Under the pieces are notes generated by a model. That model was not told the DNA's origin, ran no database searches, and worked only from the letters and a program-made list of their open reading frames with translations. 64,000 nt of DNA from Blastomyces gilchristii SLH14081 (taxonomy: Eukaryota > Ascomycota > Eurotiomycetes > Onygenales > Ajellomycetaceae): positions 382,734 to 446,733 of the forward strand of contig NW_003101673.1 in assembly GCF_000003855.2 (NCBI RefSeq), read 5' to 3'. Both the position numbers and the translations under genes were made by a program. How positions within the stretch are numbered: the stretch's first letter is position 1; each line of letters begins with the position of its first letter. Shown here one piece after another: positions 1 through 12,000 of this stretch.

Positions 1-458
1 ACTGTTTCTTCATTTCTTATGCATTGTTACATGTTCAGATATCTCTTAATAAATAATCATTTCTAATGAGAAGATAATGCATAAATAATCATTTTCTAAT
101 AAGAAGATGATGAATATTTTTATAGTGTAAGAAGTCTACACTGAATAGATCAGTATAATATTGATAGATCTTATATAACAAAGATAAAAATATTAAAGAA
201 GAAAAGAAAGAGAAAGTGTGAGAATCAGTGATTGAGATAAATATTTATACATGTATGTGATGATGTACGCAGTAAAGCTTTGAGATGGAAGAATATACAC
301 GCGTTTGTAGCGGCCGAGGATCAGTGATCAGAAATGGCTGAGAATTGAAGTGTATGTTACGCGCGTTTGTAGCGGCTGAGGATTGGTGATCGGGAATGAA
401 AGAATCTATGAAGTGTAATGAAATAGTCTATATAATTGATCGGGCGCAGCCCGCCACA
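1..458 (-). mobile_element. 5' end of a minus-strand Ty3-type LTR retrotransposon (copy B2), cut by the window edge
   Basis: The reverse complement of 126-458 matches the LTRs of element B at 37551-37859 and 50224-50532, and the reverse complement of 1-125 matches the leader that follows B's 5' LTR at 37860-37980. The element therefore runs leftwards out of the window, with its 5' LTR here and its gag-pol outside. The sequence is hypermutated, but the LTR keeps several CpG sites. The 5 bp outside the LTR are GTTCA (459-463); the matching duplicate should lie beyond the left edge. Confidence 0.8.
126..458 (-). repeat. LTR of element B2 with an internal tandem duplication
   Basis: This LTR is 333 bp against 309 bp for both LTRs of element B. 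The extra length is explained by two near-identical units (about 300-337 and 363-399) that each contain GCGTTTGTAGCGGC followed by GAGGAT and GTGATC. The LTR keeps TG...CA ends in its own orientation. Confidence 0.75.
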
Positions 459-3400
459 GTTCACAGGCTTAAGAGACTACTGTTGATTTTGAACTGAGTG
501 AAAAACAAATGAGTGAAAATTCTCTTCTCTCTAATCAGTTTAACTTTGAAAAAGCTGATTGAAAAGCAGTTGAAGAAAGTATAAAACTGTTAAAATCTGA
601 AAGACAGAGTGAGCTATATTGAAATTCTAGTCAAGATATCTCAAATGAAATACTTAAGAATAGAGTGAAGCTCATTACATCTATTATTCTAATAAGTGTT
701 AGAGATAATATTTTAAAGAGAAAATCTTCTAAGTATTCAAAACCTTGATGAAATGAGAATATCTCATCTAAAAGAAAAGAATTAGCTACTGCTAGAAGAG
801 ATTGAAAGAATAATGTAATATCTGATAAAGAGTTCAAAGCTGTCAAAAATGAATATTTTTCAGATATTAAAAGAGTTAAAACAGACTGCTGGAATAAATT
901 TCTTAAAGAAGTATAAGAAAAGGAAGTTTTTAAAGCTTTTAATTATACTAAAACAAGAAGTGTAGACTGTATAGCAAAACTTCCAGCCTTAGAATATAAG
1001 TTTCAGAATGAATTATATATAGTAAACTCTTTTAAGGAAAAATGTTAAGCTTTCATGAGAATTCTCTTTCAGAACTCATCAGATTCAGATTCAGATTCAG
1101 AGAAAGAGAATATATCACTTCTCAACTATATTAATGAAAATGACTGGAAATGACCTGATCTTACATAAGATGAATTAGAGTCAGCTATCTTCTCAAGTTC
1201 TATTAAAACTGCTACAGGGCCTGATTCAATTAATCACTTAATTATTTAAAATACATATTCCTACTTAAAGAATGAATATTTTGAGCTCTTTTTCAATCTC
1301 TTGAAAAATGAATATCATTCTGAATGCTGAAGAGAAGTCACTGAAGTGATTCTTGTAAAATCTAATAGAAAAACTTTAATTTCTAAGTTATATAGAGTAA
1401 TATCTCTATTAAACTGTCTAGAAAAGATTTTAAAAAAGATAATAGCTACTTAACTATCTTTTATAAGCTCTATTAATAACTCTCTTTTATTCAGTGAATA
1501 AATAAGAGATAGAAAATAATGTTCTGTAATTAACACTATTCTCTTAGTTATTTATAATATTTAAATAGCAAAGCATGAAGATCTGATCTTAACTGCAGTT
1601 TTTATTAATATAAAAGAAGCATTTGATCATATTTCAAAGTCAAAGTTAATTCAGACTTTGAAGATGTTAAAACTATTACTTTCTCTAATAAAATGAGTTA
1701 ACTGTTTTATATCTAAAAGAATCATACAACTTTTCTTTGATAAAATGAAATAAGACAAGACTGAGATAAAAATAGAAGTACTGTAAGAATTTTCAATCTC
1801 ACTCATTTTATTTATAATATACACTGCATATTTATTCAAAGATAGAAATATAAAAATAGTATAATCTCTGAGTTATATAGATGATATTGATCTAGTCTAC
1901 AGCTTAAAAACTATCAAAGAGAATTTGAAAGTGATTGAAAAAGCTGTAAAGAAAATTCTTCTCAGAGTAGATATCAATCAAATTCAATTTAATATGAATA
2001 AAACTGAGTTAATTCATTTCTTTTCTAGATTCAATGAGAAAGAACTATCTCTAACTCTTTTAAATAGAGAGATTAAACCCAGTTTAAATGTTAAATGATT
2101 AGAAGTATGATTAAACTTCAAGTTGAATTTTAAATATCATATTCAACAAAGAACTATCAAGACAAAAAGACTATTAAATAACATTATCAGACTATCAAAT
2201 ACACAGAGAGATCTATTCTTTCAGACTATGAGATAGTTATATATAGCCTGTATTATCTCAGTAGCTGATTATAAAGTTCAAGTTTGATGAAATAATTAAG
2301 AAAATTTCACTGAACTCTTTCAAAGTCTGTAAAACAGAGCTTTGAGAAGAATTCTGAGAGTATTTAAATCATCTTCTATTAAAGTAATGAAAATTGAAGC
2401 TTCAATTCTCTCTTCTGCTATTAGATTTAAAAAGACCTGTATAAACTATACTCTGAGAGTTATAAAGATGAGCTTAAATTATATAATCAGAGAAAGAGTC
2501 TCTTTCTCATTTTCATCAGTTAACTCTGAAAATGAACTGAATTGAAATAGATTTCTTAATTGAAATGAAAATAATTCTTCAAAGAAAATGTCTTATCAAC
2601 TGTACAGACTATACTCACTGATTAAAAATCAATTTTCTTCTTTAAATATTGAAAAAGTTGATCATGAGAAGTTATCTCTCTGAAGAGAAAAGCTTGAATC
2701 TCTTATAGACTTATAAATAAGTGAACTATCTAAAGAGAAAGAATATGAACAGTATTTGAAGAGAATTTCTATAATTAATATAAAAGACTCTATTTTGATT
2801 TATTCAGATGACTCAAAAAATGAGAATTTGAATAGATTAAATGCAGACATTGCTTATACTGAAGATAATATTAATTTTATCTCAGATTTCTGAAATTTAG
2901 ACTGTGAATCTGAAGTCTTTGATGCTGTACTATTTACAATAGTAAAAGCTTTCAAACTTATTAAAATAAAATCTCATAAAAGAGAAAATAGTTTGAAAGA
3001 GATATAAATATTCTCTGATAGTCAAGCTGCTTTAAAAAGACTTAGAAATAGTCAGATTTATAATAATCAAATGAATCTTGAACTAATCTTAAACTTCATT
3101 TCAAAAATTCAAAAGAGAAGAATATTAAAGCTGATAATTCATCTGCACTAAGTTCCTACTTATATGAATATTCATGAAAATGAATTGACTGATTTAGCTG
3201 TAAAAAAAGATTCAGAATTAAGCAGATCTGTTCAAAAAATTATATTCTGATCTTTTATAAAGAGAAAAATAAAAGAATCTTGTTTAGATAAGTGAAATGA
3301 AAGCTGGCAGAAATAAAAGAAGAGTATATATTATTCAAGATTTGAAATAAAACTCAAGTGAAAATCTTGTTTAATTAAATATAAAAAGAAAATATTCTCA

Positions 3401-4101
3401 TCTATAATACAGCTGAAATTAGAATATAACTATTTCAAATCTTATATATAAAGATTTGATGATAGATTTCATTCAATAGAATGCTCATTCTGCAATGTAA
3501 ATAAGAATTCTGAGTATATTATAATGCACTGTGCATTATACAATAGTCTCAGAGTCAGATTGAAAGAGAAGTATAATTTAAATTAATTAAATATAAGATT
3601 CTTATTCTCAACTGAGACAGAAATTAAATACTTAATAGACTTTCTATCAGAAACTCAAGCAGCTATAAGAAAATGACTGAATTCAGAAATATCTAAATAT
3701 GAAGAGGAGAAAATTGATCAGATATAGTCTGTTAAAACAGCTATATACTATCTTTTAATAATTTATTTCATTACAGTCTCTTATTATTTTACTTTACTTT
3801 TTTCTTTCTATTCTTTTCTATCTATCTATTTAATATGTCTATCTTTAAGACTGTGTTCTCTTTTCTTTTATCATATCAAATGATTTCAAAGTATCAAAAG
3901 ATGTTAAAATACTGCAATTTATAAACAGTTTTTATATTCTGAGCTGAAATTTTCTGATTTTACATATCTGAAATTGATGAATGTATAATAGTTAACTTTA
4001 TAGATATAGGAAAAACTCTGAGAACTTTTAGTTCTCAGATAGATGTTATAGTCTCTGACTGTATACATCTATAATTGAAGAATAATAATAATAATAATAC
4101 T
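459..4101 (+). mobile_element. Hypermutated Tad-like LINE (non-LTR retrotransposon), 5'-truncated
   Basis: Reading the + strand through many in-frame stops gives the order expected of a LINE ORF2: a linker with WW-like and RR-rich motifs near 750-810, a reverse transcriptase (about 1150-2050), an RNase H (about 2780-3200) and a C-terminal cysteine/histidine knuckle near 3480-3545. The element ends in an (AAT)n tail at about 4081-4101. No endonuclease domain or first ORF is seen upstream, because element B2 abuts it at 458. The Tad clade assignment is inferred from domain order and fungal context. It cannot be active. Confidence 0.75.
840..3560 (+). pseudogene. LINE reverse transcriptase / RNase H, destroyed by C-to-T and G-to-A changes
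   Basis: The reverse transcriptase fingers show ATGPDSIN near 1212-1235. The catalytic box reads SYIDDID at about 1870-1890, so here both catalytic aspartates survive. An RNase H motif starting IYSDDSK is at about 2800-2820. A CSFC...H...C knuckle lies at 3485-3535. Stops occur every few dozen codons; many are TGA at positions where the family has tryptophan, and others are TAA or TAG where glutamine is expected. No continuous coding frame remains. Confidence 0.75.
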
Positions 4102-4806
4102 ACTGTTAACTATATGAAGTATTAATATATCTAGAATAATAGAAAGAGTTCAGACTCATTTATTACAGAATCTGTAACTGTAGAAGAATCTGATTTCACT
4201 GTACATATTTATTTACAGTTCTACACAGTATAAAGAGATAATCAGTGATAGAAAAGATATAATAAAAGAAGATTACAATATCTGAGTTCTCTGAGTATGA
4301 TATTAAAGATAGATAGCTGTAGAAGTAGTAGAACACTGTAAAGAAATAAATTAACTAAGAGACTGATTTTATAAGCAGTGAACACAGACTTTTAATACAT
4401 TATTCATTCTTGAGAATCTATGAGAGATGATTAATCAGATGTATTATCTATTCAAGAATCTGTACAGAGTAGATTATTAATCAGATATGTTATCTATTTA
4501 AGAATCTGTACAGAGTAGATAGTTGATAAGATGTATAATCTATTATTCAAGAATCTGTACAGAGTAGATGTAGGCTACTGAGACAAAAGAGCTCAGTCAC
4601 CACCAGCACTGCTGGTAGAAGGGCCGATCAACCCCTGAGACCCTCAACAGTAGATGATATGATAGTGCAATGTCACAGGATTGCGCTTCACTTAATTCTA
4701 CACCAATCAGTGGGCTGTATTCACGCCAAGAACCCCAAAAAGGAAATTCTCCACTTTTAATGACCAGGGTTTTCATCATATATTTGCTTCGCTTCGCTCC
4801 GCAAAT
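4102..4806 (-). repeat. Repeat R3, inverted copy, with terminal GC-rich hairpin
   Basis: The reverse complement of this segment matches 31651-32193 over its length and 30307-30470 over part of it. The outer end (4782-4806) is a palindrome with arms ATTTGC/GCAAAT around repeated CTTCG. It holds a 60-codon reading frame (4597-4779, minus) that starts MMKTLVIKSGEF. That frame is broken in the other copies, so I do not call it a gene. The 4570-4800 part is nearly unmutated. The class of mobile element is not clear to me. Confidence 0.6.
4436..4575. repeat. Three imperfect tandem units inside R3
   Basis: The phrase AAGAATCTGTACAGAGTAGA occurs three times, at about 4453, 4500 and 4549, each preceded by a variant of TTATCTATT and ATCAGAT. 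The R3 copy at 31.8 kb has only one unit (around 31795-31830), so the array expanded in this copy. Confidence 0.8.
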
Positions 4807-5353
4807 AAGATAAGCGGTGCCATGATGAGAGTCACATGACTGTAATATTTACGCTAACTGCATGAGGAAATAGCTGAATAAGCCGCGTCTCCCGCCATTG
4901 AACGTCATGAATGAGCGCGACGGCGAGACTCGACACTGCAAAAAAATTTTGACCAAAGCGACTGTTTCCGGATACACGGATCTATATATGTTGAATATAT
5001 AACCGGATATACGCAACACATACACTGCTTTAAACCTCTTGAACCGATTTTCTTCAACCCGACTGGCCTTTTGGTTGGTGGCTGTCTGGCTTATCTGCCT
5101 TTCACTTTTGCAGACGGGAGTCCGTCCCTGGCTTGCGATACCCCTTTTCACGAAAGACCAATATTTCTAGGCATTATCGCCTTTATAACGTTTATACATG
5201 AGATTTTGATCCTCCCTCTGTTTGTTTCGCTGTGAGGGACCAAGTTTCGGGTCGTGATCGTCAAAAGGAGAGTGCTGCCCGTCCCTGGATCCCGGCTTCT
5301 CTAAATCTCACAACCGACTTGCACCTCCAGTTCTCTCGCAGCTACCCTAAGCT
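4807..5353. other. Left edge of the gene island and upstream region of RTF1
   Basis: Base composition changes from AT-rich repeat to normal within about 200 bp. The interval contains GC-normal DNA with no recognised gene and presumably the RTF1 promoter and 5' UTR. A four-codon upstream reading frame starts at ATG 5197. No transposon similarity was noticed after 4806. Confidence 0.5.
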
Positions 5354-7539
5354 ATGTCGGATATTGACGCAGAAATCTTGGCGCTTGCGGGAGGGGATGA
5401 TTCCTCGGACGAGGAAACTACCGCTACCCAGCCAAAACGTGCCTCGCCCGGCCAACAAGGAGGGGAAGAGTCTGAGGAAGAGAGCGGCGAAGTTTCGAGA
5501 AGGAGAGGTGGAAAGCACTCTTCGCGCACTAAGAGGCCAAGAAACGCCAGAGACGATGATGATGATGCAGAACTGTATGTGTTATTTGCTTACATTTGAC
5601 CTGCACATTCACTTGTTATTGTCTATCTTGTCTTTCATCGCCATCTTTACCTTCTGCTTCCGTTACCCTCTACCACAGCCACAAACCAAGCAGAAATGTT
5701 AACCTCACCATCTACGTTCAGCTCGTCCTCTTCCTCGCGATCTCGCACCTCTCTGCGATCCGCCTCCATGTCTGAATCCGACTCTGACGATGTCTCTCCA
5801 CCTTCCGATGATCAGGGCCCGATTTTCCCTTATGAAAAGCTCTTCTATTCCGCCAAAGACAAGGCCGAGGTGATGGCTTTGCCTGAAATACAACGCGAGG
5901 AACTACTATCCGAAAGAGCTCAGCAAGTTGACCGCCATAATCAAGATCTCGCTCTCCGCCGTCTCCTCGCCTCTCGTGAACGGGAGGACGCTCGTGCGGC
6001 TGAGAAGAAGAAACGCAAAGCTGGAGCCACGGACATGGAAGAGAGCCAGCGCAAAAGTTCACGGCAAAAGACTACCCTAGGAGGTCGCAAGGTTGGAGAA
6101 ACTTCTGATGCGATCGAGGCGTACAAGCGCCAGCGCGAGGAGAAGGGTAAACGCGACGAGCAGCGTCGAAGGGATGCCAGTTCGAGAAGAAAGGATAGAG
6201 CTAGCGGTTCGCCAGATGAAGGTCTTTGGGATGGTGATGCTAATGGCGGGAGTGATGTTGAATGGGATGAGGGACCACGTCGTCGATCTCCGTCTTTGCC
6301 CCGGGATGATCCACCAGCTGAACTGAGGGATATTCAACGTGCCCGTGTTGGTCGCAGTAATTTTGCGCAGGTTTGCTTCTATCCCGGATTCGACAGTGCT
6401 ATTGCCAACTGTTACGTTCGGGTTGTTATTGGGGTCAATAAGGAAACGCAGCAAAATGAGTACCGACTCTGTTCTATTAAAAGTATATTATTCCCCCGCT
6501 TGTGGCTATGTATTGACTTCACATATTAATTCGTGGTATTTTGCTAGGGTTCGCGGAGGGCAAGCCTTATGCCATGGAAGGGCCTAACGGTAGAAGTTTC
6601 ATCACTACTCAGTACGCAGTTCTTGCCCATGGCAAGGCGGAGAGGGAGTTCCCTTTCATCGCATGTTCGGATTCGCCAATCACTGATGTATGTATCCTGT
6701 TGGATCAATAGTTTAACAACTGGGAAGATGGATTCTAACCGTATATCTAGGCTGAATTCAACCGCTACCGTCAAACCATGGCAGTGGAAGATTGCAAGAT
6801 GGCCACAAAGTCCATGGTTGCTGGCAAGGTCGCGGATATCAACCGGCTCATCAATCACCAATTTACAAAGGAGGAGCTAGAAGAAAAACTCCGTCGGCAG
6901 GGAACCAACGATAACAAGATGAAAGTTTTTGAACGTCTCCAGCTCGAGAAGCGCCGCCAGGAAGCGATCGCAGCCGGTGACGAAGCAGCGGTTGCCCAGT
7001 GTGATGCCGAACTACAACGTTTTACAGGGCCTAAGCTGGCCTTTGGTACAAGTCTAGTTAAGCCCCGCTCAACGGAAAAGACGCAACAGGAACGCTTGCA
7101 AGAACTGAACCGACGCAACCAGAAACTCAACGCTGAAAACGTGCGGCGTGCACAGCTCGAGGAGCGGCGGCGCGAACGACTTGCCGCGGCTGCTGTGGCG
7201 CGTGGTGAAGCTGTCGCCAACCGTTTCGCGCGTGTGAAGACGAAGGCGAGAACCCATTATGACGTTCATGGGAACCGGCTTGTTCCGAAGAGTGGAGAGG
7301 ACGGAGGAACGAGCGATATGAGTCGTCCAGTTACACCCATCACGGGTGCTAACACTCCTAATGGCAATAAAGCTAGCACACCTACACCTAATGGTGCGAG
7401 CGCGACACCTTCTAGTACCAAGGGCGCGAGTGATTCGATGAAACCAGCACGCAAGGGGGGAATCCCTGTTATCCGCCATCGGCCCACGGATGATGAAAAT
7501 ATCGCCGCTTTGGATTTCGATATTGATATTGAGATTTAA
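5354..7539 (+). CDS. rtf1: RNA polymerase-associated protein Rtf1 (Paf1 complex, Plus3 domain)
   Basis: Rtf1 belongs to the Paf1 complex, which travels with elongating RNA polymerase II and is needed for histone H2B ubiquitylation; it acts in the nucleus. I read four exons, 5354-5574, 5722-6482, 6548-6687 and 6751-7539, giving 636 residues. Introns are 147, 65 and 63 bp with donors GTATGT, GTATAT and GTATGT. The N-terminus (MSDIDAEILALAGGDDSSDE) is the family's acidic start, then comes a serine-rich and charged stretch. The Plus3 domain lies at about residues 275-405 (YPGFDSAIANCYVR, GKPYAMEGPN, SDSPITDAEFNRY). It is followed by a coiled, arginine-rich segment (FTKEELEEKL to about 500) and a low-complexity tail. 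The first intron acceptor at 5720-5721 is the only one tried that keeps the frame. Identity is firm; the exact 5' intron borders are slightly less so. Confidence 0.93.
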
Positions 7540-9034
7540 ACGAATTTTTGTTACATTGTGGGCTAGCTAAAGTTTTTCATCTCTTTTGCGTGCGGCAGTG
7601 CCAAAGGGCAACAGTCGTTCTTCAAATTCCCCCTTTTCTCTTACCTTACCTTCCACTGACAAGAGCAAGTCGAAACAAAGAGGGGCCAACTATTTGGCGT
7701 TTTAGTTGACTAGTTCGGGGTTGCTATTTTTGTTTGCTTCAATCGGTTTTTATAGGTTTCATATGGATACATAGCGGGTTGTTTCCGGTATATAATTCCC
7801 TCCCCCCATGTTTAATGTTTCGCAACTATCTGGCCATTCTTACTTTTTTTCATGGCGTCTGGTCCTATGGAATGGTTCTCTTTCTCTTTTCTGTTCCTAT
7901 TCTTCGTCTCGTTTCTCTCCCTCCCTAGCCCTAACTTACGTTTGCTTCTGCATCCTGTGTTAAATTTTACCTTTTTTTCTCTTCCTCCCCCCCTTACAAG
8001 CCTTTGTAAAAATCCTAGTTTTCGCAAGCTCTTGATGTATTTTATTTAGCATTGGTAATGCTCATCTTCAATAGACTGTTGCCTTTGATACTTTCTATTA
8101 TCTTTTCCTTCTTTTTTATACCCCTATTTTTTTGCCAGTCCCATGCTTCTCGTCTCAAGACCCTACTGCTGTGTTCTCGCGTTCATCCGTTCCCGGGTTT
8201 GGAGGATATGGGGATGATGGGGTTTTTTTTGTCTCCATTTTCCGGACTGATAAGTGCTGTAGCCGGAAAGCGATCCAGTAGAAGACAAGAAGGAGATAGA
8301 AGATGTAAAAAAGAATGGAAAGATGAAATTACAAAAAGGGGAGAAGCTGCGAAAATAGATATTTGAAGAGAGGGAGCGACGAGAAGTCTGTTTTCAGTGT
8401 TTTGTTCTATTTTTCCTCTCCCTGCTCAAACAGTTTCCTTTCTTTGTATTAGTGAGCCTCTTGTCTTAGTTTTTTTTTGCCCCTCCTATCTCTATTTTCG
8501 AGTGCATGGACTAATAAATATTGTTCTTCTGAGCTGACTGGGGTCTGAACCAAGGAAGCAGTCAGCCCTATCACGTGCTTTTGGCCAAAGCAAAACGCCA
8601 AGCCTCCTTATCGATAAGATAAGATTTGATACTTTACCTAAAACAGACTAGCGTGTTACCTTCCTCGCGTCTCCTGGGCGTCGCGGCTTCGCGTGGAGCC
8701 AAAATGGGCAAAGCACCAACATCCACTCTCACCATATGGAGACGTAATATTAACGCTTCTCAACATACGAAATATTGCTCTAATACAAAGTAACTTTTTC
8801 TCCGTTACGTTTTATTCCACAGTTTAAATGCTATATATCATTTATATTTCAACCCCAATGGCAGTCTAGCATATTAGGGTCCCGTTTCGCATCCGTGACT
8901 GGCACGCTAGATCAGAGCAGGTCGGACAATCCCGTTCCCAATAATCTGAGCCTCAATTTGCTTGCAAGTTAGGCCCACCTACCACTAATCTACGGTGACA
9001 ATTGGAATTGGAATTGGAATTGCGAATTGACAAT
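7540..9034. other. Intergenic region between RTF1 and MRC1
   Basis: These 1.5 kb hold the RTF1 3' UTR (T-rich, several long pyrimidine runs around 7900-8160) and the MRC1 upstream region. The open frames of 60-100 codons here are low-complexity and resemble no protein I know. A CACGTG palindrome is at 8572-8577 and two TCGCGT words lie near 8670-8695. A hexanucleotide run (GGAATT about four times) sits at about 9000-9023 just before the MRC1 start. No RNA gene was recognised. Confidence 0.5.
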
Positions 9035-12000
9035 ATGGAAATTGATACACCCTCCACCAAACGGCCGGCGCGGTCCTCCGTAACACCAGAGCGCGATGCA
9101 CAAAGTGAACATAATAGCGATGATGCTGGCGTCAACTCGCCTGTCATATTGACGCCGGGCGCGAAGATTCGGGCTATTATGGCGGCGTATGATACGGATA
9201 CAGATTCGGAGGGGGAAAGGGAGAAGCAGACGGAAACTAACAGGTCAACTCACCCTTCTAATGCCGGCGGCAATAGTAACGATAGCGCGAAGATGAAGCA
9301 ACCTGTGTCGAGGGCGCTTTTCACGCCATTTGCGGCCGCGAATTTCTATCGCCCCCGGGATGATGATGGGGATGCGGCCGAGGAGGAAGACGAGTTACCC
9401 ATGCAGCCGAAGGGGAGGATGGCGGCACGGATGCAGACGTCAGCGGTAGAGCAGAGTGCGACTACGACTGCGAGTGCGTACGAACGGGTTTCCAAGGGAA
9501 TGATCCAAGCGCGGGAAGATACTACTGCTAGTGATAAGGGGATTCGTCCTCCGTCTTCTGAGGACGAGGATGAGGATGAGGATGAGGATGAGGATGTTCG
9601 CGCTGTTGGAAGGAGGAGATCGTCCGCAGCAGCAAGGGAATCTCGTCGTTCATATTCCCCACTTTTTGTGCCGGAGGGTTCACCGAAACTGAATGCAACT
9701 ACAGACAATGACATGGAGACAGACGACGAGGTCCAAACGACTATGAGGAGGAGAACGGGTTGCGGAGGTAGATCTGCTTCGATAACGTCTAACAGGTCCT
9801 TTTCGCCGTTGTTCGTTTCTCAGGATTCCCCCACCACGAAAAGGAACAATGGCGCTACCCGGGATGCAATGGAAACAGATGATGAGGATGAGGGGCTCGG
9901 ACCACCAAACCATAACAGACTCATGGCCCTGGTTGAGAAGAAGCGAAAGGAGCGTGAAGCCCGCGAACAACTAGAAGAGGAGAAGAAAGCTGCTAGATTA
10001 CAGCGATCGAGCGAGGTACAGGAAACAATACTCAGCTCCGATCGCCTTAGTGACGATGCTGATGATTCGGAGTCCGGGAGGAAGTTAACACAACATTCGC
10101 GTCCCTCAGCTCGTAAAGCGAGCAAGAAGGCGTTGCTGGAGATGAACCGCGAGACGCAACGTATGAGTCGCAATATGCAGTTGGCCCACCAGGCTGTTAC
10201 AAGGAAAAAGATTACGCTAGATAGTTTCCTAGCTAAATTTAATAGCAAAAGCTCGTCTCTAAATGCGGCCGAGGCTACGAGTTCTGCTCCCGCTTCGTCA
10301 GACCATGAGGAAGGGCAGGCTAGACATAGTACGCCGCCTACTTCACCCTTGAGAGAGGGAATTTCAGAGGACAAACCAGTCGAGGAAGCCGGCGAAGATA
10401 GCAGTAAGCGAATTAGCGTGTCGAAGGATGACGACAACATTTATATTCCATCCGTGGAAGAGATATTCGCTGGATCCGCGCAGGTTTCTCACGAACCAGT
10501 TGATCCCTCTCGTCCGGAGCGACAGGCCTCGAAAGCGCCGTCCGTAACCCCAGCACCCGGAATACCCAGCAAAACAACACGACCCGTCCGTATCCGCCTC
10601 TCCCGCCAGTCGATAGAGGAGAGTCAAAAGAACAACACCGATTCTGATTTGGAAATCATCACTTCCCCTGCGAAAACGCGTCGTATCGCTGTCTTTGAGA
10701 ATTTGCCGACGCGTAATAACCAGTCATGCTCCACACTACTAAAACTTAGAACCCTAGCACAACTCACGTCTCCGACGCGCCAGCGACAGACAACCATGAT
10801 GACGCGCAGTGAGTTGGACAACAATCTTTTCCGACGCGCGCGGCTACAGGCATTGCAGGAGCGGCAGGAGAAGATCGAGGAGCTGAGAGCTAAGGGTGTT
10901 GTTATAGAGACTGCGGAGGAACGCATGCGTGTTAATGATGAGGTTGAGGATTTGCTGGAGAAAGCTAGAGGGCAGGCGGAGGAGATTGCGAGGAGGGAAC
11001 GGAAAGCGGCAAAGAAGGATGGTAGACACCTTGATGCTGTTGACCTGGATGATAGTGAGGATGGGGATTACCAGGGCGCGGATGGGGAGGTCCTTTCTGA
11101 GTCTGACGAAGAGGAAGGGGAGGACATCATAGTAAGTGATGACGAGGAAGTGGAAGCTGAAGAATTAGAAGAAGACGATAGGCGCGTTGATGAGGGAGAA
11201 GAGGGTACTGGATTCGTCCATAATGAAGCAGACGAAGCTGAGGTCTCAGAAGATGAGGGTGAAGAAAGTGAATCAGGCAACCATCAAGTACAAAGGACAG
11301 ACGGGAATTTCCCAAGGAGAAACCGGAGGCGCGTTATTAGCGACGACGAGGATGAAGATGGAAATGTGGATGTTGCTCCGATACCACAAGAAACGCCCGT
11401 TCGATCACAGGCCCGACCCCTCTTCCCAGATTTTGGAGCCTCTCGGACCCCATTAATGGGCCTAACGCAGGCATTCGGGGCTACTTTCGCAGATAGCCAG
11501 GATAACGAAGAGGACTCTCTCGCCATGCTTCGCAGGATGCCAGATATTGAGTGCCCTGTTGATCAACTTCTACTGGAACGAGACTCGCAGGAAATTGTTC
11601 GTGACAGCCAGGGCCAGGATTCCGTCCCGCTCGATCTATTCGCGAGTTACCCACGAGCTGATGGGGAGGACCGGGTGTCAGAGTCTCCTGCGGCTAGGAC
11701 GGTCACATCATACTCCCAGGCGCCTGAACCGACGCAGGATGCTGGATTTGTGTATTCTCCATTTGACCAGGGGAAGAGGTTTACCGATGTGCATGCACGG
11801 GTACCTACGTCGACGATCGATACCGTGCCCGTTGGTGAAGATCAATCCCCCATTGCCCGACGGACCGGGGGGACAAGAATTCTGCGGCGTGGACCCGTGG
11901 CTGATCTTTCCGATGTTGACGAGGACGATGATGAAGGGTTCCTGGTTAAATCTAGTGCCTTTGATGTCATGCGCAGGGCTGCGAACAAGAAAACGCAAAA

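Noticed and set aside
4597..4779. 60-codon minus-strand frame in R3 as a gene
   Set aside because: The frame is interrupted in the other R3 copies even where they are not hypermutated, and it resembles no known protein.
5232..5702. 156-codon frame overlapping the RTF1 start
   Set aside because: It is out of frame with Rtf1 and gives no recognisable protein; the conserved Rtf1 N-terminus uses the frame at 5354.
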